Shown: piece after piece, positions 38,157-48,354 of the stretch
How the letters are laid out: each line of letters begins with the position of its first letter
Numbering within the stretch: the stretch's first letter is position 1
Assembly: GCA_003615045.1 (NCBI GenBank)
Contig: ML014114.1
Location: 1 to 64,000 of the forward strand
Source of the DNA: Caulochytrium protostelioides
Lineage: Eukaryota; Chytridiomycota; Caulochytriomycetes; Caulochytriales; Caulochytriaceae
Direction of reading: 5' to 3'
DNA length: 64,000 nucleotides
Notes under the pieces: model-generated
The model's input: the letters and a program-made list of their open reading frames with translations, nothing else
What the model was told of the DNA's origin: nothing
Database searches by the model: none
Translations under genes and position numbers: made by a program

Positions 38157-39740
38157 GGCGGCGCAGGAGCGGCGCTTGTTAAGACGAGAAGACGAGCGGC
38201 GCCGTCGATACCAAGAAAGCCGCGGATGCGCCGAAGGCTAGGAGGATAAGCGGCCTGGGTCTGGGTTGCCGCAGCGGAGAGCGGCGAGCGGCGAGCGTGC
38301 GATCGCGGTCAGCGACGAAGAGCCGGGGATCCGAGGCGGCGTTGGACGAGAGGCAGACGGGTGCATCGGCCCTGGTATCCCGTTGGTACAGATATGGTTC
38401 CCGTCGGGAGGGCCGGCGCGCGTCGTGCATGGATCCGCGGGGCTGCCGGTCTTGGCGGATGCAGCAGGCCTGTCCCGCCGGTCGTGTCGCCCTCGCAGGC
38501 CGCCGTCATTGCCGCTCCCTCAGCCGATGATCGCACGCCCTGACCCTGGGCTGGCGCAGCACCCGCACCCGCACCGGGACCATCAGCCAGGGGCGCCACA
38601 GACCGGCGCCGCACTTTGGCGGGACCCATTGTTTTTCGCTGCCTTCGCCATAGCCGAGCCCGGAGGGCGCCACGGCGCTCCATGCCTGTCCACGGCGCGG
38701 CGACGACGGCGCAGCGGGTGTTGCCAATGCTGGACCTTCGTGCCGGCGGCGTCGGTGGCGCCGCGGGAGGGATCATGCCATCCGGTCGCACCGGCCGCTC
38801 AAGAGCGGTGAAGGCGGCCGGCCCTTCCCGCCATCGACCTCTCGGGCCGGCGCGCAGGGGTTCTGGATGCAGCCTCTCCCGAGTGAGGAAGGGGGTTCAT
38901 GCTTACCACAGCGGCTTCGGCATACGCATGGGTGGCCGAGGAACAGCGCTTGGCAGACAGCGGCATTCGCTTCCGCTGCCTTCAACTCTGATGGAGATTA
39001 GACCCCCTGGCTGAGCGGCACGCGCCCCCGACGACCCCCTGACGGCCCACTCTCCCTGTCGCATCGCATCGTGTTGCATGGCATTGCTTTACATCGCATC
39101 CTGTCGCATCCAAGCCTCCTGCATCGTGCCGCACGGTGCCGAAGACGACGACACCAGTCGTCGTCTCACAAGCAGCCTATCTGGGGCGGAGACGCGCGAC
39201 CGAAGGCCTCCTTTTTGTCTTTTTGTCATTCACGGCAGCCACGGATCTTGCACGCCGCACTCAGAACCAGCAAGCCCGTCGACGCCCATCCAGACGCGTC
39301 GGGGTGCTTTCGACCTGGTGGTGGTGTTTCCGTGCGCGCAGACCCGACAGGCGGGGAGCCACGTGGTCGTCGCCGTCGCAGGCCACCTTCAAGAGTCGCG
39401 TGCCCTCTCTGGTCCCCGCGCCACGTCACGTATCGTCGTGTCGACCGCCCTTGGTTTCAGAAGGGGTGGGGCCCCGAACCGACGTGACGGCTGCCGAAAG
39501 ACGGGCAGACCGATGCGCGGAGGTCGTGTCGGAGTTTCGCCTTGCGTCTCAACGCGATACACGCGGTACACGCACGTGACACCTGATCGTGGCGCCCGGA
39601 TCTCCTATCGCCCACCCCGTCGAGCGCTCGAGCGTGAGACCACTTGAGACGCCTTGAGACGCCTTGAGCATTTCCCGGTCTGGACACAGTACCCTTGACG
39701 GTCACCTCCCCGTGGTGATCACGCGTGTCCATCGCCCACC
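38157..39740. other. Divergent intergenic region between CHO2 and MPE1
   Basis: Both promoters. Repetitive CATCGCATC/GTCGCATC motifs lie near 39060-39110 and a repeated CTTGAGACGC near 39640-39665. Overlapping frames are unrecognised. Confidence 0.5.
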
Positions 39741-41393
39741 ATGAGTCGCGTCTACTTCAAGTTCCGGTCCGCCAAGGGCTTTGACTACATCACCTTCGAC
39801 GGCAACGACATTTCCATCTTTGATCTCAAGATCGAGATCCTCAAGAAGAAAGGGCTCCAGAAGGCCACCGACTTCGATCTGAACCTCTACAACACCCAGA
39901 CCCTCGAGGAGTATACCAACGATCTGACCCCGATTCCCAAGAACTCGTCCGTCTTCGTCATGCGACTGCCCGCCGCAAAGCCCGGGTTTGGCAACATCCG
40001 CCGGTATATGGGTCCCAACGGGATGCCTGCGGCCGGCGGTCTTATGGGCGCGCTGTCCCGCATCAAACTGCCGGGGGCCAAGCCCGACGCCTTCACCCCG
40101 GGCCTCAGCGGTTTCGACGGCGCCGGCGGCGCCGGCGGCGAGGGCGACGGCCAGCTCACGGAAGCCGATCTCGAGAACATGACCGACGAAGAGCGGCTTG
40201 CGGCGTTCCAAAAGCAAAACGAGAGCCAGTGGGCATTCCAGAAGCAGCAGATGGCGAACGCCAAGCACATCCCGATGCGGTATCGCCCGCCGGCACCGTC
40301 GGCCAACGCGGCCGCCGCAGCGACGGCAGGCGCCGGCGGCGCCGGCGGCGCCGGCGCGTCGGCGGCCTCGGGCGGCGCCGCGACCCACGTGCCACCGTAC
40401 GGCGAGCAGGTCCGCCCGCCGCCGGACTCGTACCTATGCTTCCGCTGCGGCCACAAGGGCCACTGGATCCAGATGTGTCCGACAATGGGTAACGAGCAGT
40501 TCGACCGCCCGCGGCTCAAGCGGACGACGGGTATCCCGAAGATCTTCTTGCAGACCGTCGCGCGCGAGGAGGCCGAGGCGTCCGGCGGCGGCGTGATGGT
40601 GACGGCCGACGGCAGCTTCGTCGTGGCGCGGCCGAACGAGGCCGCGTTCGAGAAGGCCACGGCCGCGCAGACCAAGAGCCAGTCGACCAGCGTCGGCGAT
40701 CTCTACCGCCAGCTGCCGCCGCGGCCCGGGATGGCCTGCCCGATCTGCAAGTACGTTATTCGCGACGCCGTCCAGCTGCCCTGCTGCAAGAGCAATTTTT
40801 GTGATGATTGCATTCGCTCGTCCTTACTCGACAACGACGACGAAGACCTGCGCTTCAAGTGCCGCGTCTGTCTCAAGTTCCAGCTGCCCGACAACCTCGT
40901 GGTCAATACGGAGCTCCGGCGCAAGATCGAGGCGTATGCCAAAGAGTGGACGCGCAAGCAGCGCGAGGACGCGGCGGCTGCCACCGATGGCGACGGCGCC
41001 GCGGCCACGACGAAGCGCGATCACGAGCACCCCCAGGACGGACCCGAGGCCAAGCGGCAAAAAACCGATGCCGCGGGCGCGGCGACCGCGCCGGCGACGA
41101 CAGCGACGCCGGCCTCGGCAACCTCCGCCGAAATCCAATCGCAGCTGGGCGACATGCAGGGCATGTCCTACCACCAGCGGTACCAGCACCAGCAGCGCCT
41201 ACTGGCCCTGCAGCAGCAGGAGCAGAATAACCAGCAGTTCCTGCTGCGTCAGCAGCAGCAGCAGCAGCAGCAGCTCCAGCAGCAGCAGCAGCAGCAGCCG
41301 TCGACGCAGACGCTGCAGCCGCTCCAAGCGGCGCCGGCGTACGGCGCCTATTTAACGCCCATGCAGCACCATCTGCCGGCGCGTCCGCAATAG
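39741..41393 (+). CDS. MPE1: Mpe1/RBBP6-type subunit of cleavage and polyadenylation factor
   Basis: 550 residues. Domains in order: DWNN ubiquitin-like domain (1-78, VYFKFRSAKGFDYITFDG, YTNDLTPIPKNSSV), Gly/Ala linker, zinc knuckle CFRCGHKGHWIQMC (about 232-246), RING/U-box-like domain CPICKYVIRDAVQLPCC...FCDDC...CRVC (about 332-378), then a charged and Gln-rich tail with short polyQ runs. Mpe1 is an essential CPF subunit that senses the poly(A) signal RNA and regulates cleavage and polyadenylation. The start is fixed by the DWNN domain beginning at residue 2. Confidence 0.95.
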   Translation: MSRVYFKFRSAKGFDYITFDGNDISIFDLKIEILKKKGLQKATDFDLNLYNTQTLEEYTNDLTPIPKNSSVFVMRLPAAKPGFGNIRRYMGPNGMPAAGGLMGALSRIKLPGAKPDAFTPGLSGFDGAGGAGGEGDGQLTEADLENMTDEERLAAFQKQNESQWAFQKQQMANAKHIPMRYRPPAPSANAAAAATAGAGGAGGAGASAASGGAATHVPPYGEQVRPPPDSYLCFRCGHKGHWIQMCPTMGNEQFDRPRLKRTTGIPKIFLQTVAREEAEASGGGVMVTADGSFVVARPNEAAFEKATAAQTKSQSTSVGDLYRQLPPRPGMACPICKYVIRDAVQLPCCKSNFCDDCIRSSLLDNDDEDLRFKCRVCLKFQLPDNLVVNTELRRKIEAYAKEWTRKQREDAAAATDGDGAAATTKRDHEHPQDGPEAKRQKTDAAGAATAPATTATPASATSAEIQSQLGDMQGMSYHQRYQHQQRLLALQQQEQNNQQFLLRQQQQQQQQLQQQQQQQPSTQTLQPLQAAPAYGAYLTPMQHHLPARPQ

Positions 41394-42317
41394 CCTTCTG
41401 TATCCTCTTACACGTTCTACGCCATCGATGCGCCGATATGGCCTTGTATCTCTCAAATAGATCGGATCCAGATCGCTGCTGGTCTCACTCACTCCCGACC
41501 TTGGAATCGCTCGGTCGCCAGCGCCACGCTTGCGGGACGGGTGCCCTAGGGCCGAGCCTGGCGTTTGTTTTTGTTCATTGGCCCTTTTTCACCCTTTGCC
41601 GCGCCGCCCGGCCGGCGGGCCGGGCTGACCGGGGCTGCCGCCGCTGCCGCCGCTTCCTGGCCGCGACGGCAGCACGCGGTCGGTGTCGCACACCGCCCCC
41701 TTTACCGGCCGCCGGCACAGTGCCGCCGCGTGGCCGCCGCCGCGGCTGGTTGCACCCGATCACGGTGGTGCCCGGCAAGGCCGATGAGCGGCGCGAGCCA
41801 CCGCCACGCACGCCATCAGGGAAGGAGCCACGTGGGCCTGCAGAAGGGCGTGCGGGCGCCGGCGGGCGCCGGCCCAGCGGCCACGGCCAAGGGCGGTCGC
41901 GTGGCCATGTCTTTGTTGAAACACGGTTCCTTGCGCGGCGTCCTCCTGTCCGCCGCGGTCGGGACGGCGTCCCGTTGAGTTCTCGGCACCCGCCCACCCG
42001 CCGTGGATGGGTCGACCCGTCTCCGAGAATCCCGCACTCCAGCGCTCGCCAACGCATTCCATTGACTCCGCGCCGCGCATACCTCGACGCAGGCAGCCTC
42101 TCCTTCACGGCGGCGGCGGCGGTGGCGGCGGCGGCAACGGCGGCGGTGGCGGCCACGACGGCGCTCGGTTGGCTCCTCCGCAGGCGGCCGTGCGCCGCGC
42201 CGCGCGTCGTGCCGTCGAGCCCGATTCCCTCCGCCTGGAGACCCCCTTGACCCCCCCATCCCCCTTGCTTGATCCGCTCGGACGGCGCGACCCCGCCTCC
42301 GGCTGCCGACGGCGACG
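41394..42317. other. Intergenic region upstream of the SET gene
   Basis: A plus-strand frame covers most of it (41438-42250) but is low complexity, with no family and antisense rivals. I treat it as chance. It should contain the SET3-like promoter. Confidence 0.45.
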
Positions 42318-45300
42318 ATGCGGCGCGCGCAGTCGCCCGTGCCGATGCAGGCCGAGGACGTCGGCAGCGAGGCCGACGACGACGACGGCACTGCCGAGCC
42401 CGACGACGGCATCATCCGCTGCGTGTGCGGCAGCGACCAGGACGACGGGTACACCATCCAGTGCGAGAAGTGCCTCGTGTGGCAGCACATGGCCTGCGTC
42501 AACGTGGGCCGGCGCTCGGTGCCCGATATCTACTTTTGCGATCTGTGCCGCGACCCGACGGGCGCCACAGGGCCGCTGCTCCCGCCCATCGACGGCCAGG
42601 CGCCCCTCGCCGCCGCCGCCGCCGCCGAAGCAGCCCGGGACGGCGCGTCGACGCCGGCGCCTGCTCAGAGCGGCGGCGGCGGCGGCGGCGGCGGCTCGAC
42701 CAGCGGCGTCGGCTCGCCGCACCTCGCCGGTGCGTCGCGATCCCTGACGAGTAGCCGCAGTGGCAAGTCGCATCACGGCAGCAAGAAGCGAGCGCACGCC
42801 TCGACGGCGACGGCGGCGGCGACGAAGCGGCAGCGCGAGACGGACTCGAGTGCCGCCGACCGCCATGTCGACGGCGGGTCGCTGAGCGGCACCGCGGGCG
42901 GTGGCGCTGCCGCGACGGACAGCAGCAGCCACGGCCGCCCGCTCGCGGAGCTGAGCCCGAGCACGGCCGCCAAGTCCAAACGCCACCCCTCGCATGCGCG
43001 CGCCGGCGGGCTCGGCGGCAGCCGCTTGCCGAGCAGCCCGATCCGGCGCAAGAAGGACGAGGAAATCCTGGCGGAAGCGTTTCGACTGGCCAGCAAGTTC
43101 TATGTGCATACCGACGACGGCCACGTGCGCGTCGCCGAGCCGTACCCGCGGCTGTCGGTGCCCCACGGCGGCGCCCTCCGCTCCGAGCCGCTGCCGCTCG
43201 GCAACGCCACGCAGACCGACAAGGACTACGTGATCAAAGCCTTCCTGAAGAAGGGCGTCGACGAGGACCAGCGCCCGACGCACGTCTATGAGGCGCAGTA
43301 CCGCGCGCACGCCAATCGGTACCGGACGGCCGCCGTCGCTTGGTTCTACGCGGACGCCCAGCAGCAGCAGGACCCGGCCTCCGGCCCGCGGCCCGGGCTG
43401 CTGCGCCACGTGGCGACGCCGCTCTCGGCCACCGAGTGCCTCGTGCCGCCCCTCGCCAAGCTGTACCCGCATCTGCCGCATCTCGTCTACCACGGCCCGC
43501 AGCACGCGCTCTACCGCGACGGCAGCTCGCCCCTTCCGCCATTAATCGTCATCCCGCAGGCAGCCATCGCGTCGCGGCCGGGCGGGCCGGTCGTCACGCG
43601 GCTCCCCCAGTCGCACCGCACCGACGTCGTCAAGTACGGCGTCTTTGCCGTCGAGGCGGCCGCGGTCGGCGATTTCCTCATCACGATCGCGGGACCCATC
43701 TGCGCGTTCCTGCCAAACTTTCCAGAAGACCGTGACGCTGACGACGCCGCGACCACGACGACGTCCGCCAAATCGCCGCCACGGCCGCTGTCGGCCGCCG
43801 CCGTCTCCTCCGCCGCCGTCGCCGCCGCCGCCGCCGCCACGAGGAGCGATGATGGGAGTTTCTCGGACATCGTGGATCCCGAAGCCGATGACGACGCGGT
43901 GTCGCTCTCGATCACTTGGGACTCGGACGCCGACCGCACATCGGCCACCCGCTCGCCCGCCCCCGCGACTCCGGGACACGCGCGGCATCATCGCCCGCCG
44001 CGACATCATGCCAGTCACCGCCCCCACCACCGTCGGCATCGACGGCCTCCCGACGCGTCCACGGCGCGGGCATCGAGAGCGCGTGACGACGACGAGACCC
44101 TGATGGCGGACGGCGCGGCGCTGACGCCGGACGCGACCAGCGACCATGAAGACGAGTTCTGCGTGTTCCCGCCGTTCTGCTTCCCGCACTCGCTGTCGCT
44201 CGCGACGCTCGGCTGGACCACGCCGGGCCTGCCGCCAGAGCCGCCGCCGTCCGCGGGCCCCGAGCTCGTGTTCTGGACCGACGCGCGCGAGTATGCGGAG
44301 CGCGATGGTCGCTATGTCCGCTGGTCCTGCGGGCTCCGGGCCCCCAACTGCGAGCTCCGCACCTTGCTCGTGCTCGACGGCCCGGCCGCCGCTCCCGCGC
44401 AGATTGCGCTCGGCCTATTTGCCGTGGCGCCAATCGGCCCGGGCGACGAGCTGGTGCTGCGCTGCCCATTCCCTCACTACTACGGCTACCCGTGCCGCTG
44501 CTACCCGCCGACCCTCGGGCCGTATGGCGACGTCCACCCGCTGCCCGAGGACGAAGCGCTGCTGGCCGCCGTCGAGGCCGCCGCCGCTTCGGCGACGCCC
44601 CACGCGGACCCTGACGGCCGCGCGCAGGACCCGGCGACCGCCTGCTGCCACGTGCGGGCGATGCTGCAGCGCCGCGACGACGTCTTTGTCAGCCCGCGGC
44701 TGAAGACGCACTGGCTCAAGCCCGTTTGGGTCGCCTTGCCCGACGTCCCCGCCGTCGAGCCCGCCCCCGGCTCCGCGGCCGCGTCGCCCGCCGTCCCGGC
44801 GGCGTCCGAGCTCAGGACCCCCGACGTCGCCGCCGGCCGCGCGCGCGCCGCGCCGCCCGCCGACGTCCACGCCGACCCCTTCACCCTCAGCCCGCGTCCG
44901 ACCCCGGGCGCCGCCGCGGCCGCCGCCGCCGCGGCCGCCGCGAGGACGTCACACCCCATGTTCCCCGCCCTCTCGTCCACAGGACTCCTCACCGACCTCC
45001 CGAGCGGGTCCTTCGGGTCCTTGCCGACAGGCAGCTCGCTGTTCAGCGCCGCAGGCGGCGCGGGGACGGCGCCTAGCCCGGGCGCGCCGCCCTCGGGTTC
45101 CACAGCGGCCCCGGCCCCGGCCCCGGCAGCCCCCCAGCCGGCTGACCCGCCGCGCGTCAAGCTGAGTCTGGCGGACTTTATGTCGAAGCGCACGCAGTCG
45201 GCGAACAGCACGCCGCGGTCGACGCCACATGCGGCGCCCGCGCAGCCCGCGACGCCCACAGCGGCGATTCCCGCCGTCGATGGGTTGCTCGGCCGCGCGG

Positions 45301-45362
45301 CGACGACCACGGCGCCAAGCACCTCGACAGCGACGGTGGCGTCACCCCGGCCGTTTGAATAA
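42318..45362 (+). CDS. PHD-finger and SET-like protein (Set3/MLL5 class)
   Basis: 1014 residues. A PHD finger at about 34-80 (CVCGSDQDDGYTIQCEKC...WQHMAC...YFCDLC, C4HC3 pattern) precedes a Ser/Lys-rich region. A SET-like domain is split by low-complexity inserts: start at about 434 (VVKYGVFAVEAAAVGDFLITIAGP) and, after an insertion of more than 150 residues, its C-terminal part at about 610-735 (RYVRWSCGLRAPNCELR, LGLFAVAPIGPGDELVLR). The Set3/MLL5 group carries this PHD-plus-SET order, and its SET domain is usually catalytically weak or dead; the usual NHS motif is not visible here. The group recruits histone deacetylases via the Set3 complex. A Pro/Ala-rich tail follows. Confidence 0.8.
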   Translation: MRRAQSPVPMQAEDVGSEADDDDGTAEPDDGIIRCVCGSDQDDGYTIQCEKCLVWQHMACVNVGRRSVPDIYFCDLCRDPTGATGPLLPPIDGQAPLAAAAAAEAARDGASTPAPAQSGGGGGGGGSTSGVGSPHLAGASRSLTSSRSGKSHHGSKKRAHASTATAAATKRQRETDSSAADRHVDGGSLSGTAGGGAAATDSSSHGRPLAELSPSTAAKSKRHPSHARAGGLGGSRLPSSPIRRKKDEEILAEAFRLASKFYVHTDDGHVRVAEPYPRLSVPHGGALRSEPLPLGNATQTDKDYVIKAFLKKGVDEDQRPTHVYEAQYRAHANRYRTAAVAWFYADAQQQQDPASGPRPGLLRHVATPLSATECLVPPLAKLYPHLPHLVYHGPQHALYRDGSSPLPPLIVIPQAAIASRPGGPVVTRLPQSHRTDVVKYGVFAVEAAAVGDFLITIAGPICAFLPNFPEDRDADDAATTTTSAKSPPRPLSAAAVSSAAVAAAAAATRSDDGSFSDIVDPEADDDAVSLSITWDSDADRTSATRSPAPATPGHARHHRPPRHHASHRPHHRRHRRPPDASTARASRARDDDETLMADGAALTPDATSDHEDEFCVFPPFCFPHSLSLATLGWTTPGLPPEPPPSAGPELVFWTDAREYAERDGRYVRWSCGLRAPNCELRTLLVLDGPAAAPAQIALGLFAVAPIGPGDELVLRCPFPHYYGYPCRCYPPTLGPYGDVHPLPEDEALLAAVEAAAASATPHADPDGRAQDPATACCHVRAMLQRRDDVFVSPRLKTHWLKPVWVALPDVPAVEPAPGSAAASPAVPAASELRTPDVAAGRARAAPPADVHADPFTLSPRPTPGAAAAAAAAAAARTSHPMFPALSSTGLLTDLPSGSFGSLPTGSSLFSAAGGAGTAPSPGAPPSGSTAAPAPAPAAPQPADPPRVKLSLADFMSKRTQSANSTPRSTPHAAPAQPATPTAAIPAVDGLLGRAATTTAPSTSTATVASPRPFE

Positions 45363-45421
45363 TCCATGTCGCTGGCGCTGCTTTTGTAAATTAATGCGTT
45401 CTATTATTATAGAATGACAGA

Positions 45422-46702
45422 TCATCCAGCGGTCTCCATGAGGAAGTGCTCGCAGTCGAGCGCCGCCTGGCATCCGGTTCCGGCGGCCGTGATGGCTTGA
45501 CGGTAGCGTTTGTCGGCGACGTCGCCGGCAACAAAGAGGCCCGGGATGTTCGTGTACGTCGTTCCTGGTTCGTTCACGACGTAGCCGTCCTTATCGAGCG
45601 TGAGACCCGTCTCCTTAAAGAGCGCCGTGTTGGGACGGTGGCCGATCGCGTAGAAGAGACCGCGGACCGGCAGCACGCGGTCTTCCGTTGTCGACGACGC
45701 GGTGGACCTCAGCACGACGCCATCGAGCAAGGCGTCGCCGACGGCTTCCACTGGCTGAGTTTGCCACAAGATCTCGACTTTGGGGTGGCGCTGCAGTCGC
45801 TGCGCCATAATCTTTGAAGCGCGCAGGACATCGCGGCGCACCGCGACATAGACCCGGCTCGCATACTTGGTCAGGAACAAGGCTTCCTCCGCGGCGGAGT
45901 CGCCACCGCCGACGACGAGGAGCGGCTGGTTGCGGAAGAGGGGGAGCGCGCCGTCGCAGACGGCGCACGCCGAAATGCCCTTCTGCCAGAGCCGCTCTTC
46001 GCCTGGCAAATGGAGCCGCTTGGCGGTCGCGCCCGTGGCTACGATCAGCGCATCGGCTTCCTCGTACGCGCCATCGTCGTGCTCCTGGCCCTCGCGCCAC
46101 AGCCGGAACGGGCGCTGACGCAGGTCGACGCGCGCGATGGTCTCGCTCACGATGGTTGTGCCGAAGCGCTCGCTCTGGGCCCGCATCTGCTCCATGAGCA
46201 GCCCGCCATCGATCCCATGGGTGAAGCCGGGATAGTTCTCGATGTCCTGCGTGGTGGTCAGCTGTCCGCCCGCGGCCATGCCACCCGCCATGAAACCTTC
46301 GTACATGGTCGGCTGCAGCTGCGCACGGCCCAAGTAGATCGCCGCCGTATGCGCGGCGGGGCCCGATCCGATAATGACAACGCGCGGCGGCTTCGATGGC
46401 GACAACGACGACGACGGCGCGGGGGCGCCCTCCGTCGGCGACGCTTCCGTCGAGAGGCATTGGACCGCGAGCAGCAGGTACGGGTAGGGCCGCCGTCGCC
46501 ATGGCGCGGAGGTCTGCGAGTGCTGGTCGCCGTGGGGTGCGGCGGCGGCAAGCCACGGCAGGCGTCTCGCACGCTGGGCTGCTGCCGCCGCCATGGCCGC
46601 CGCGAGACGCGTGGCCAAGCCGCGACGGGCGACAGCGGCCCGGGAAGCCTGGCGCCATGCCGGCGGCGCCGTGGCCAGTGGCCGGCCTGCAAGGCCCCAC
46701 AT
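45422..46702 (-). CDS. TRR1: NADPH-dependent thioredoxin reductase with mitochondrial-type leader
   Basis: 426 residues from ATG 46702 (MWGLAGRPLATAPPAWR); the frame is open upstream to about 47377 but that part overlaps relic 3. The first about 105 residues are Arg/Ala-rich without early acidic residues, consistent with a matrix-targeting leader. The enzyme follows: FAD site VIIGSGPAAHTAAIYLGRA, QDIENYPGF, redox-active CAVCDG, NADPH site GGGDSAAEEALFL, and the closing FAD motif GLFVAGDVADKRYRQ. It reduces thioredoxin with NADPH. Yeast has cytosolic Trr1 and mitochondrial Trr2; an internal Met could also give a cytosolic form here. Converges on the SET gene, only about 59 bases between stops. 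Confidence 0.93.
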   Translation of the reverse strand: MWGLAGRPLATAPPAWRQASRAAVARRGLATRLAAAMAAAAAQRARRLPWLAAAAPHGDQHSQTSAPWRRRPYPYLLLAVQCLSTEASPTEGAPAPSSSLSPSKPPRVVIIGSGPAAHTAAIYLGRAQLQPTMYEGFMAGGMAAGGQLTTTQDIENYPGFTHGIDGGLLMEQMRAQSERFGTTIVSETIARVDLRQRPFRLWREGQEHDDGAYEEADALIVATGATAKRLHLPGEERLWQKGISACAVCDGALPLFRNQPLLVVGGGDSAAEEALFLTKYASRVYVAVRRDVLRASKIMAQRLQRHPKVEILWQTQPVEAVGDALLDGVVLRSTASSTTEDRVLPVRGLFYAIGHRPNTALFKETGLTLDKDGYVVNEPGTTYTNIPGLFVAGDVADKRYRQAITAAGTGCQAALDCEHFLMETAG

Positions 46703-47214
46703 CGTCGCCGAAAGGCGCGTGGATGCCGACGGCCGACGGTGAATGCGAATGGACAATGAAACGCGGACGATCCGGCACGTGGAAGGCCTCGGAACCAACC
46801 CCGCGGGGTCTGGGAAGCGCAGGTCGGCGGACGCAGGGACGAGAGCGAGCCGGACGGTATCGCGGTATCGCGGTGGGCGAATCACACGCGTGCGCAGCCG
46901 GCCGCCGGTCTGCCGATCCGCCAGCAGCCGCGCGGCGACGGCGCGTGCCACCGTTCCCATGCCATGTCTCAAGTGCGTGGCACCCGCGGGTCCTGTGCCA
47001 GGGGCCATGCCGTGGCGCTGTCGCACTCCGACGGCGCCGTGGGCGCCGCCAGGGCTATGTGGCGTCGTGGATGGCGGCGTTGGGGATCGGGGGCGCGGTG
47101 GCGTCCGAGAAGACCAGAAGAGCCTGAAGGAAGGCCGCGCGTTACCGCCGCAAAGGCGCTTCAGCTTCGCTGGCGTACACCAGGTCGATCGGTGGCACGC
47201 ACGTGCGGTGCACG
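46703..47214. other. 5' flank of TRR1
   Basis: GC-rich; the minus frame of TRR1 continues open here but has no targeting or enzyme character. Probably promoter. Confidence 0.5.
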
Positions 47215-47687
47215 ACGACCGTCTGCGATGATCGTCGCCCCAACGGCTCGGTCGTACCGGGCGGGTGTCCAGCACGTTGCCGCAAACCGTCCTGGTCGAC
47301 GCGTTCCGCACGATCCAGGGGCATGCCGAGACGAATCCGGTCTTGATCAAGGTGCAGATCCGGGACACGACGGCCATGCCGATCTCTCACGCGTCCCGGG
47401 CGGGCGCCCACCCGACCGCGCGGAGGGCGGTCAACCGGGTCCGCACGACCCGGGTGTATGCCAAGACACAGGTGGTCCTGAACATAGGTCTACGCCGGCG
47501 CACGAAGGCCGCGGTCCAGAGTTTGCTGTGGTATGATACCACTAACGACGGGCTGATGAACCGCGATCTTTATGCCGCGTTGAACATCCGACGCGGCCTA
47601 GCCATGCGCATCAGACCTGCGCAGCTGTGCCGCAACCCCGGGCAAGCCCCCTTGCAGCCTGCGGTCGGCAAGCCCATCCGGCGATGA
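47215..47687 (+). mobile_element. Fanzor/TnpB-like relic 3, C-terminal fragment
   Basis: Begins near the family's ARAYQ region (here ARSYRAGVQ in a different frame), then a clean frame from 47265: VLVDAFRTIQGHAETNPVL, AVNRVRTTRVYAKTQVVLN and MNRDLYAALNIRRGLAMRI, ending with a stop at 47687. About 140 codons remain open, the best-kept C-terminal part of the five copies. The N-terminal half and the DPG motif are absent. Located in the 5' flank of TRR1, pointing away from it. Confidence 0.65.
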
Positions 47688-47765
47688 ACCCTCTGCAAAC
47701 TTCGCACTTGGAGGACTCGCCGGGGGTACCAAGGTGGGTATGGTGCTCGCGTTGAATGACGTATC
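47688..47765 (+). other. Conserved 3' flank of relic 3
   Basis: CGCCGGGGGTACCAAGG followed by GGTATGGTGCTCGCGTTGAATG aligns with the sequence after relics 1, 2 and 5. Confidence 0.45.
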
Positions 47766-48354
47766 GAGACCGTCAACGACGAGAAGTTCCTTGGCCATCA
47801 TCCCGTGATGGCCATGCGAGAACGGTGTGGCGAGGACGTGTCACCCGGATCAACGTCGTAGCCACGCTGCGCTCACTCATGCTACGCCTCGTGCTCGACG
47901 CTGGTGTGAAAACAGGGCTTTGACATGCTTCCCGATGGGGTTCACTCGCGCCCGTGGGTACGGCCACGGTTGAGGCGTGGGCAGAGGCTGTTGGGTCTGG
48001 TCGATCCCGTCGGCACGCTGCGCATTGAGCGAACGCAACGAACGCGCTGCCGTCACGACGGGCAGCCACGAATTGGGAGCCCAACTTAGGACGGACGGGG
48101 TCAGACGGGTGCTTCACCACTCTGGCACCGTCTCGCTACTGCGAAAATGGGTACGCCATGCAATGTAAGTAATTAACGCCAGTAACAAACATAACACTGG
48201 AGGAACGTGGCTAGCATGTCGGCCCGATCAAGAGTGACTTTCTGGCAGTGTCCCTGGCAGGGATACCTGACAAGAAATCCTACCAAGTTCTTTACATGCC
48301 GTCTCCCGCGACGACGACCGCCACTTGTTCACTCTCGAGTCAACCGCTGACTCC
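47766..48354. other. Region without a convincing gene
   Basis: Drops in GC towards 48150-48300; likely 5' flank of the next gene. No RNA gene seen. Confidence 0.45.

Noticed and set aside
41438-42250. 270-codon frame upstream of the SET gene
   Set aside because: Low complexity, antisense frames of similar length, no family.
46703-47377. Upstream extension of the thioredoxin reductase frame
   Set aside because: Runs into relic 3 sequence and lacks targeting or enzyme features; ATG 46702 gives a sensible leader.
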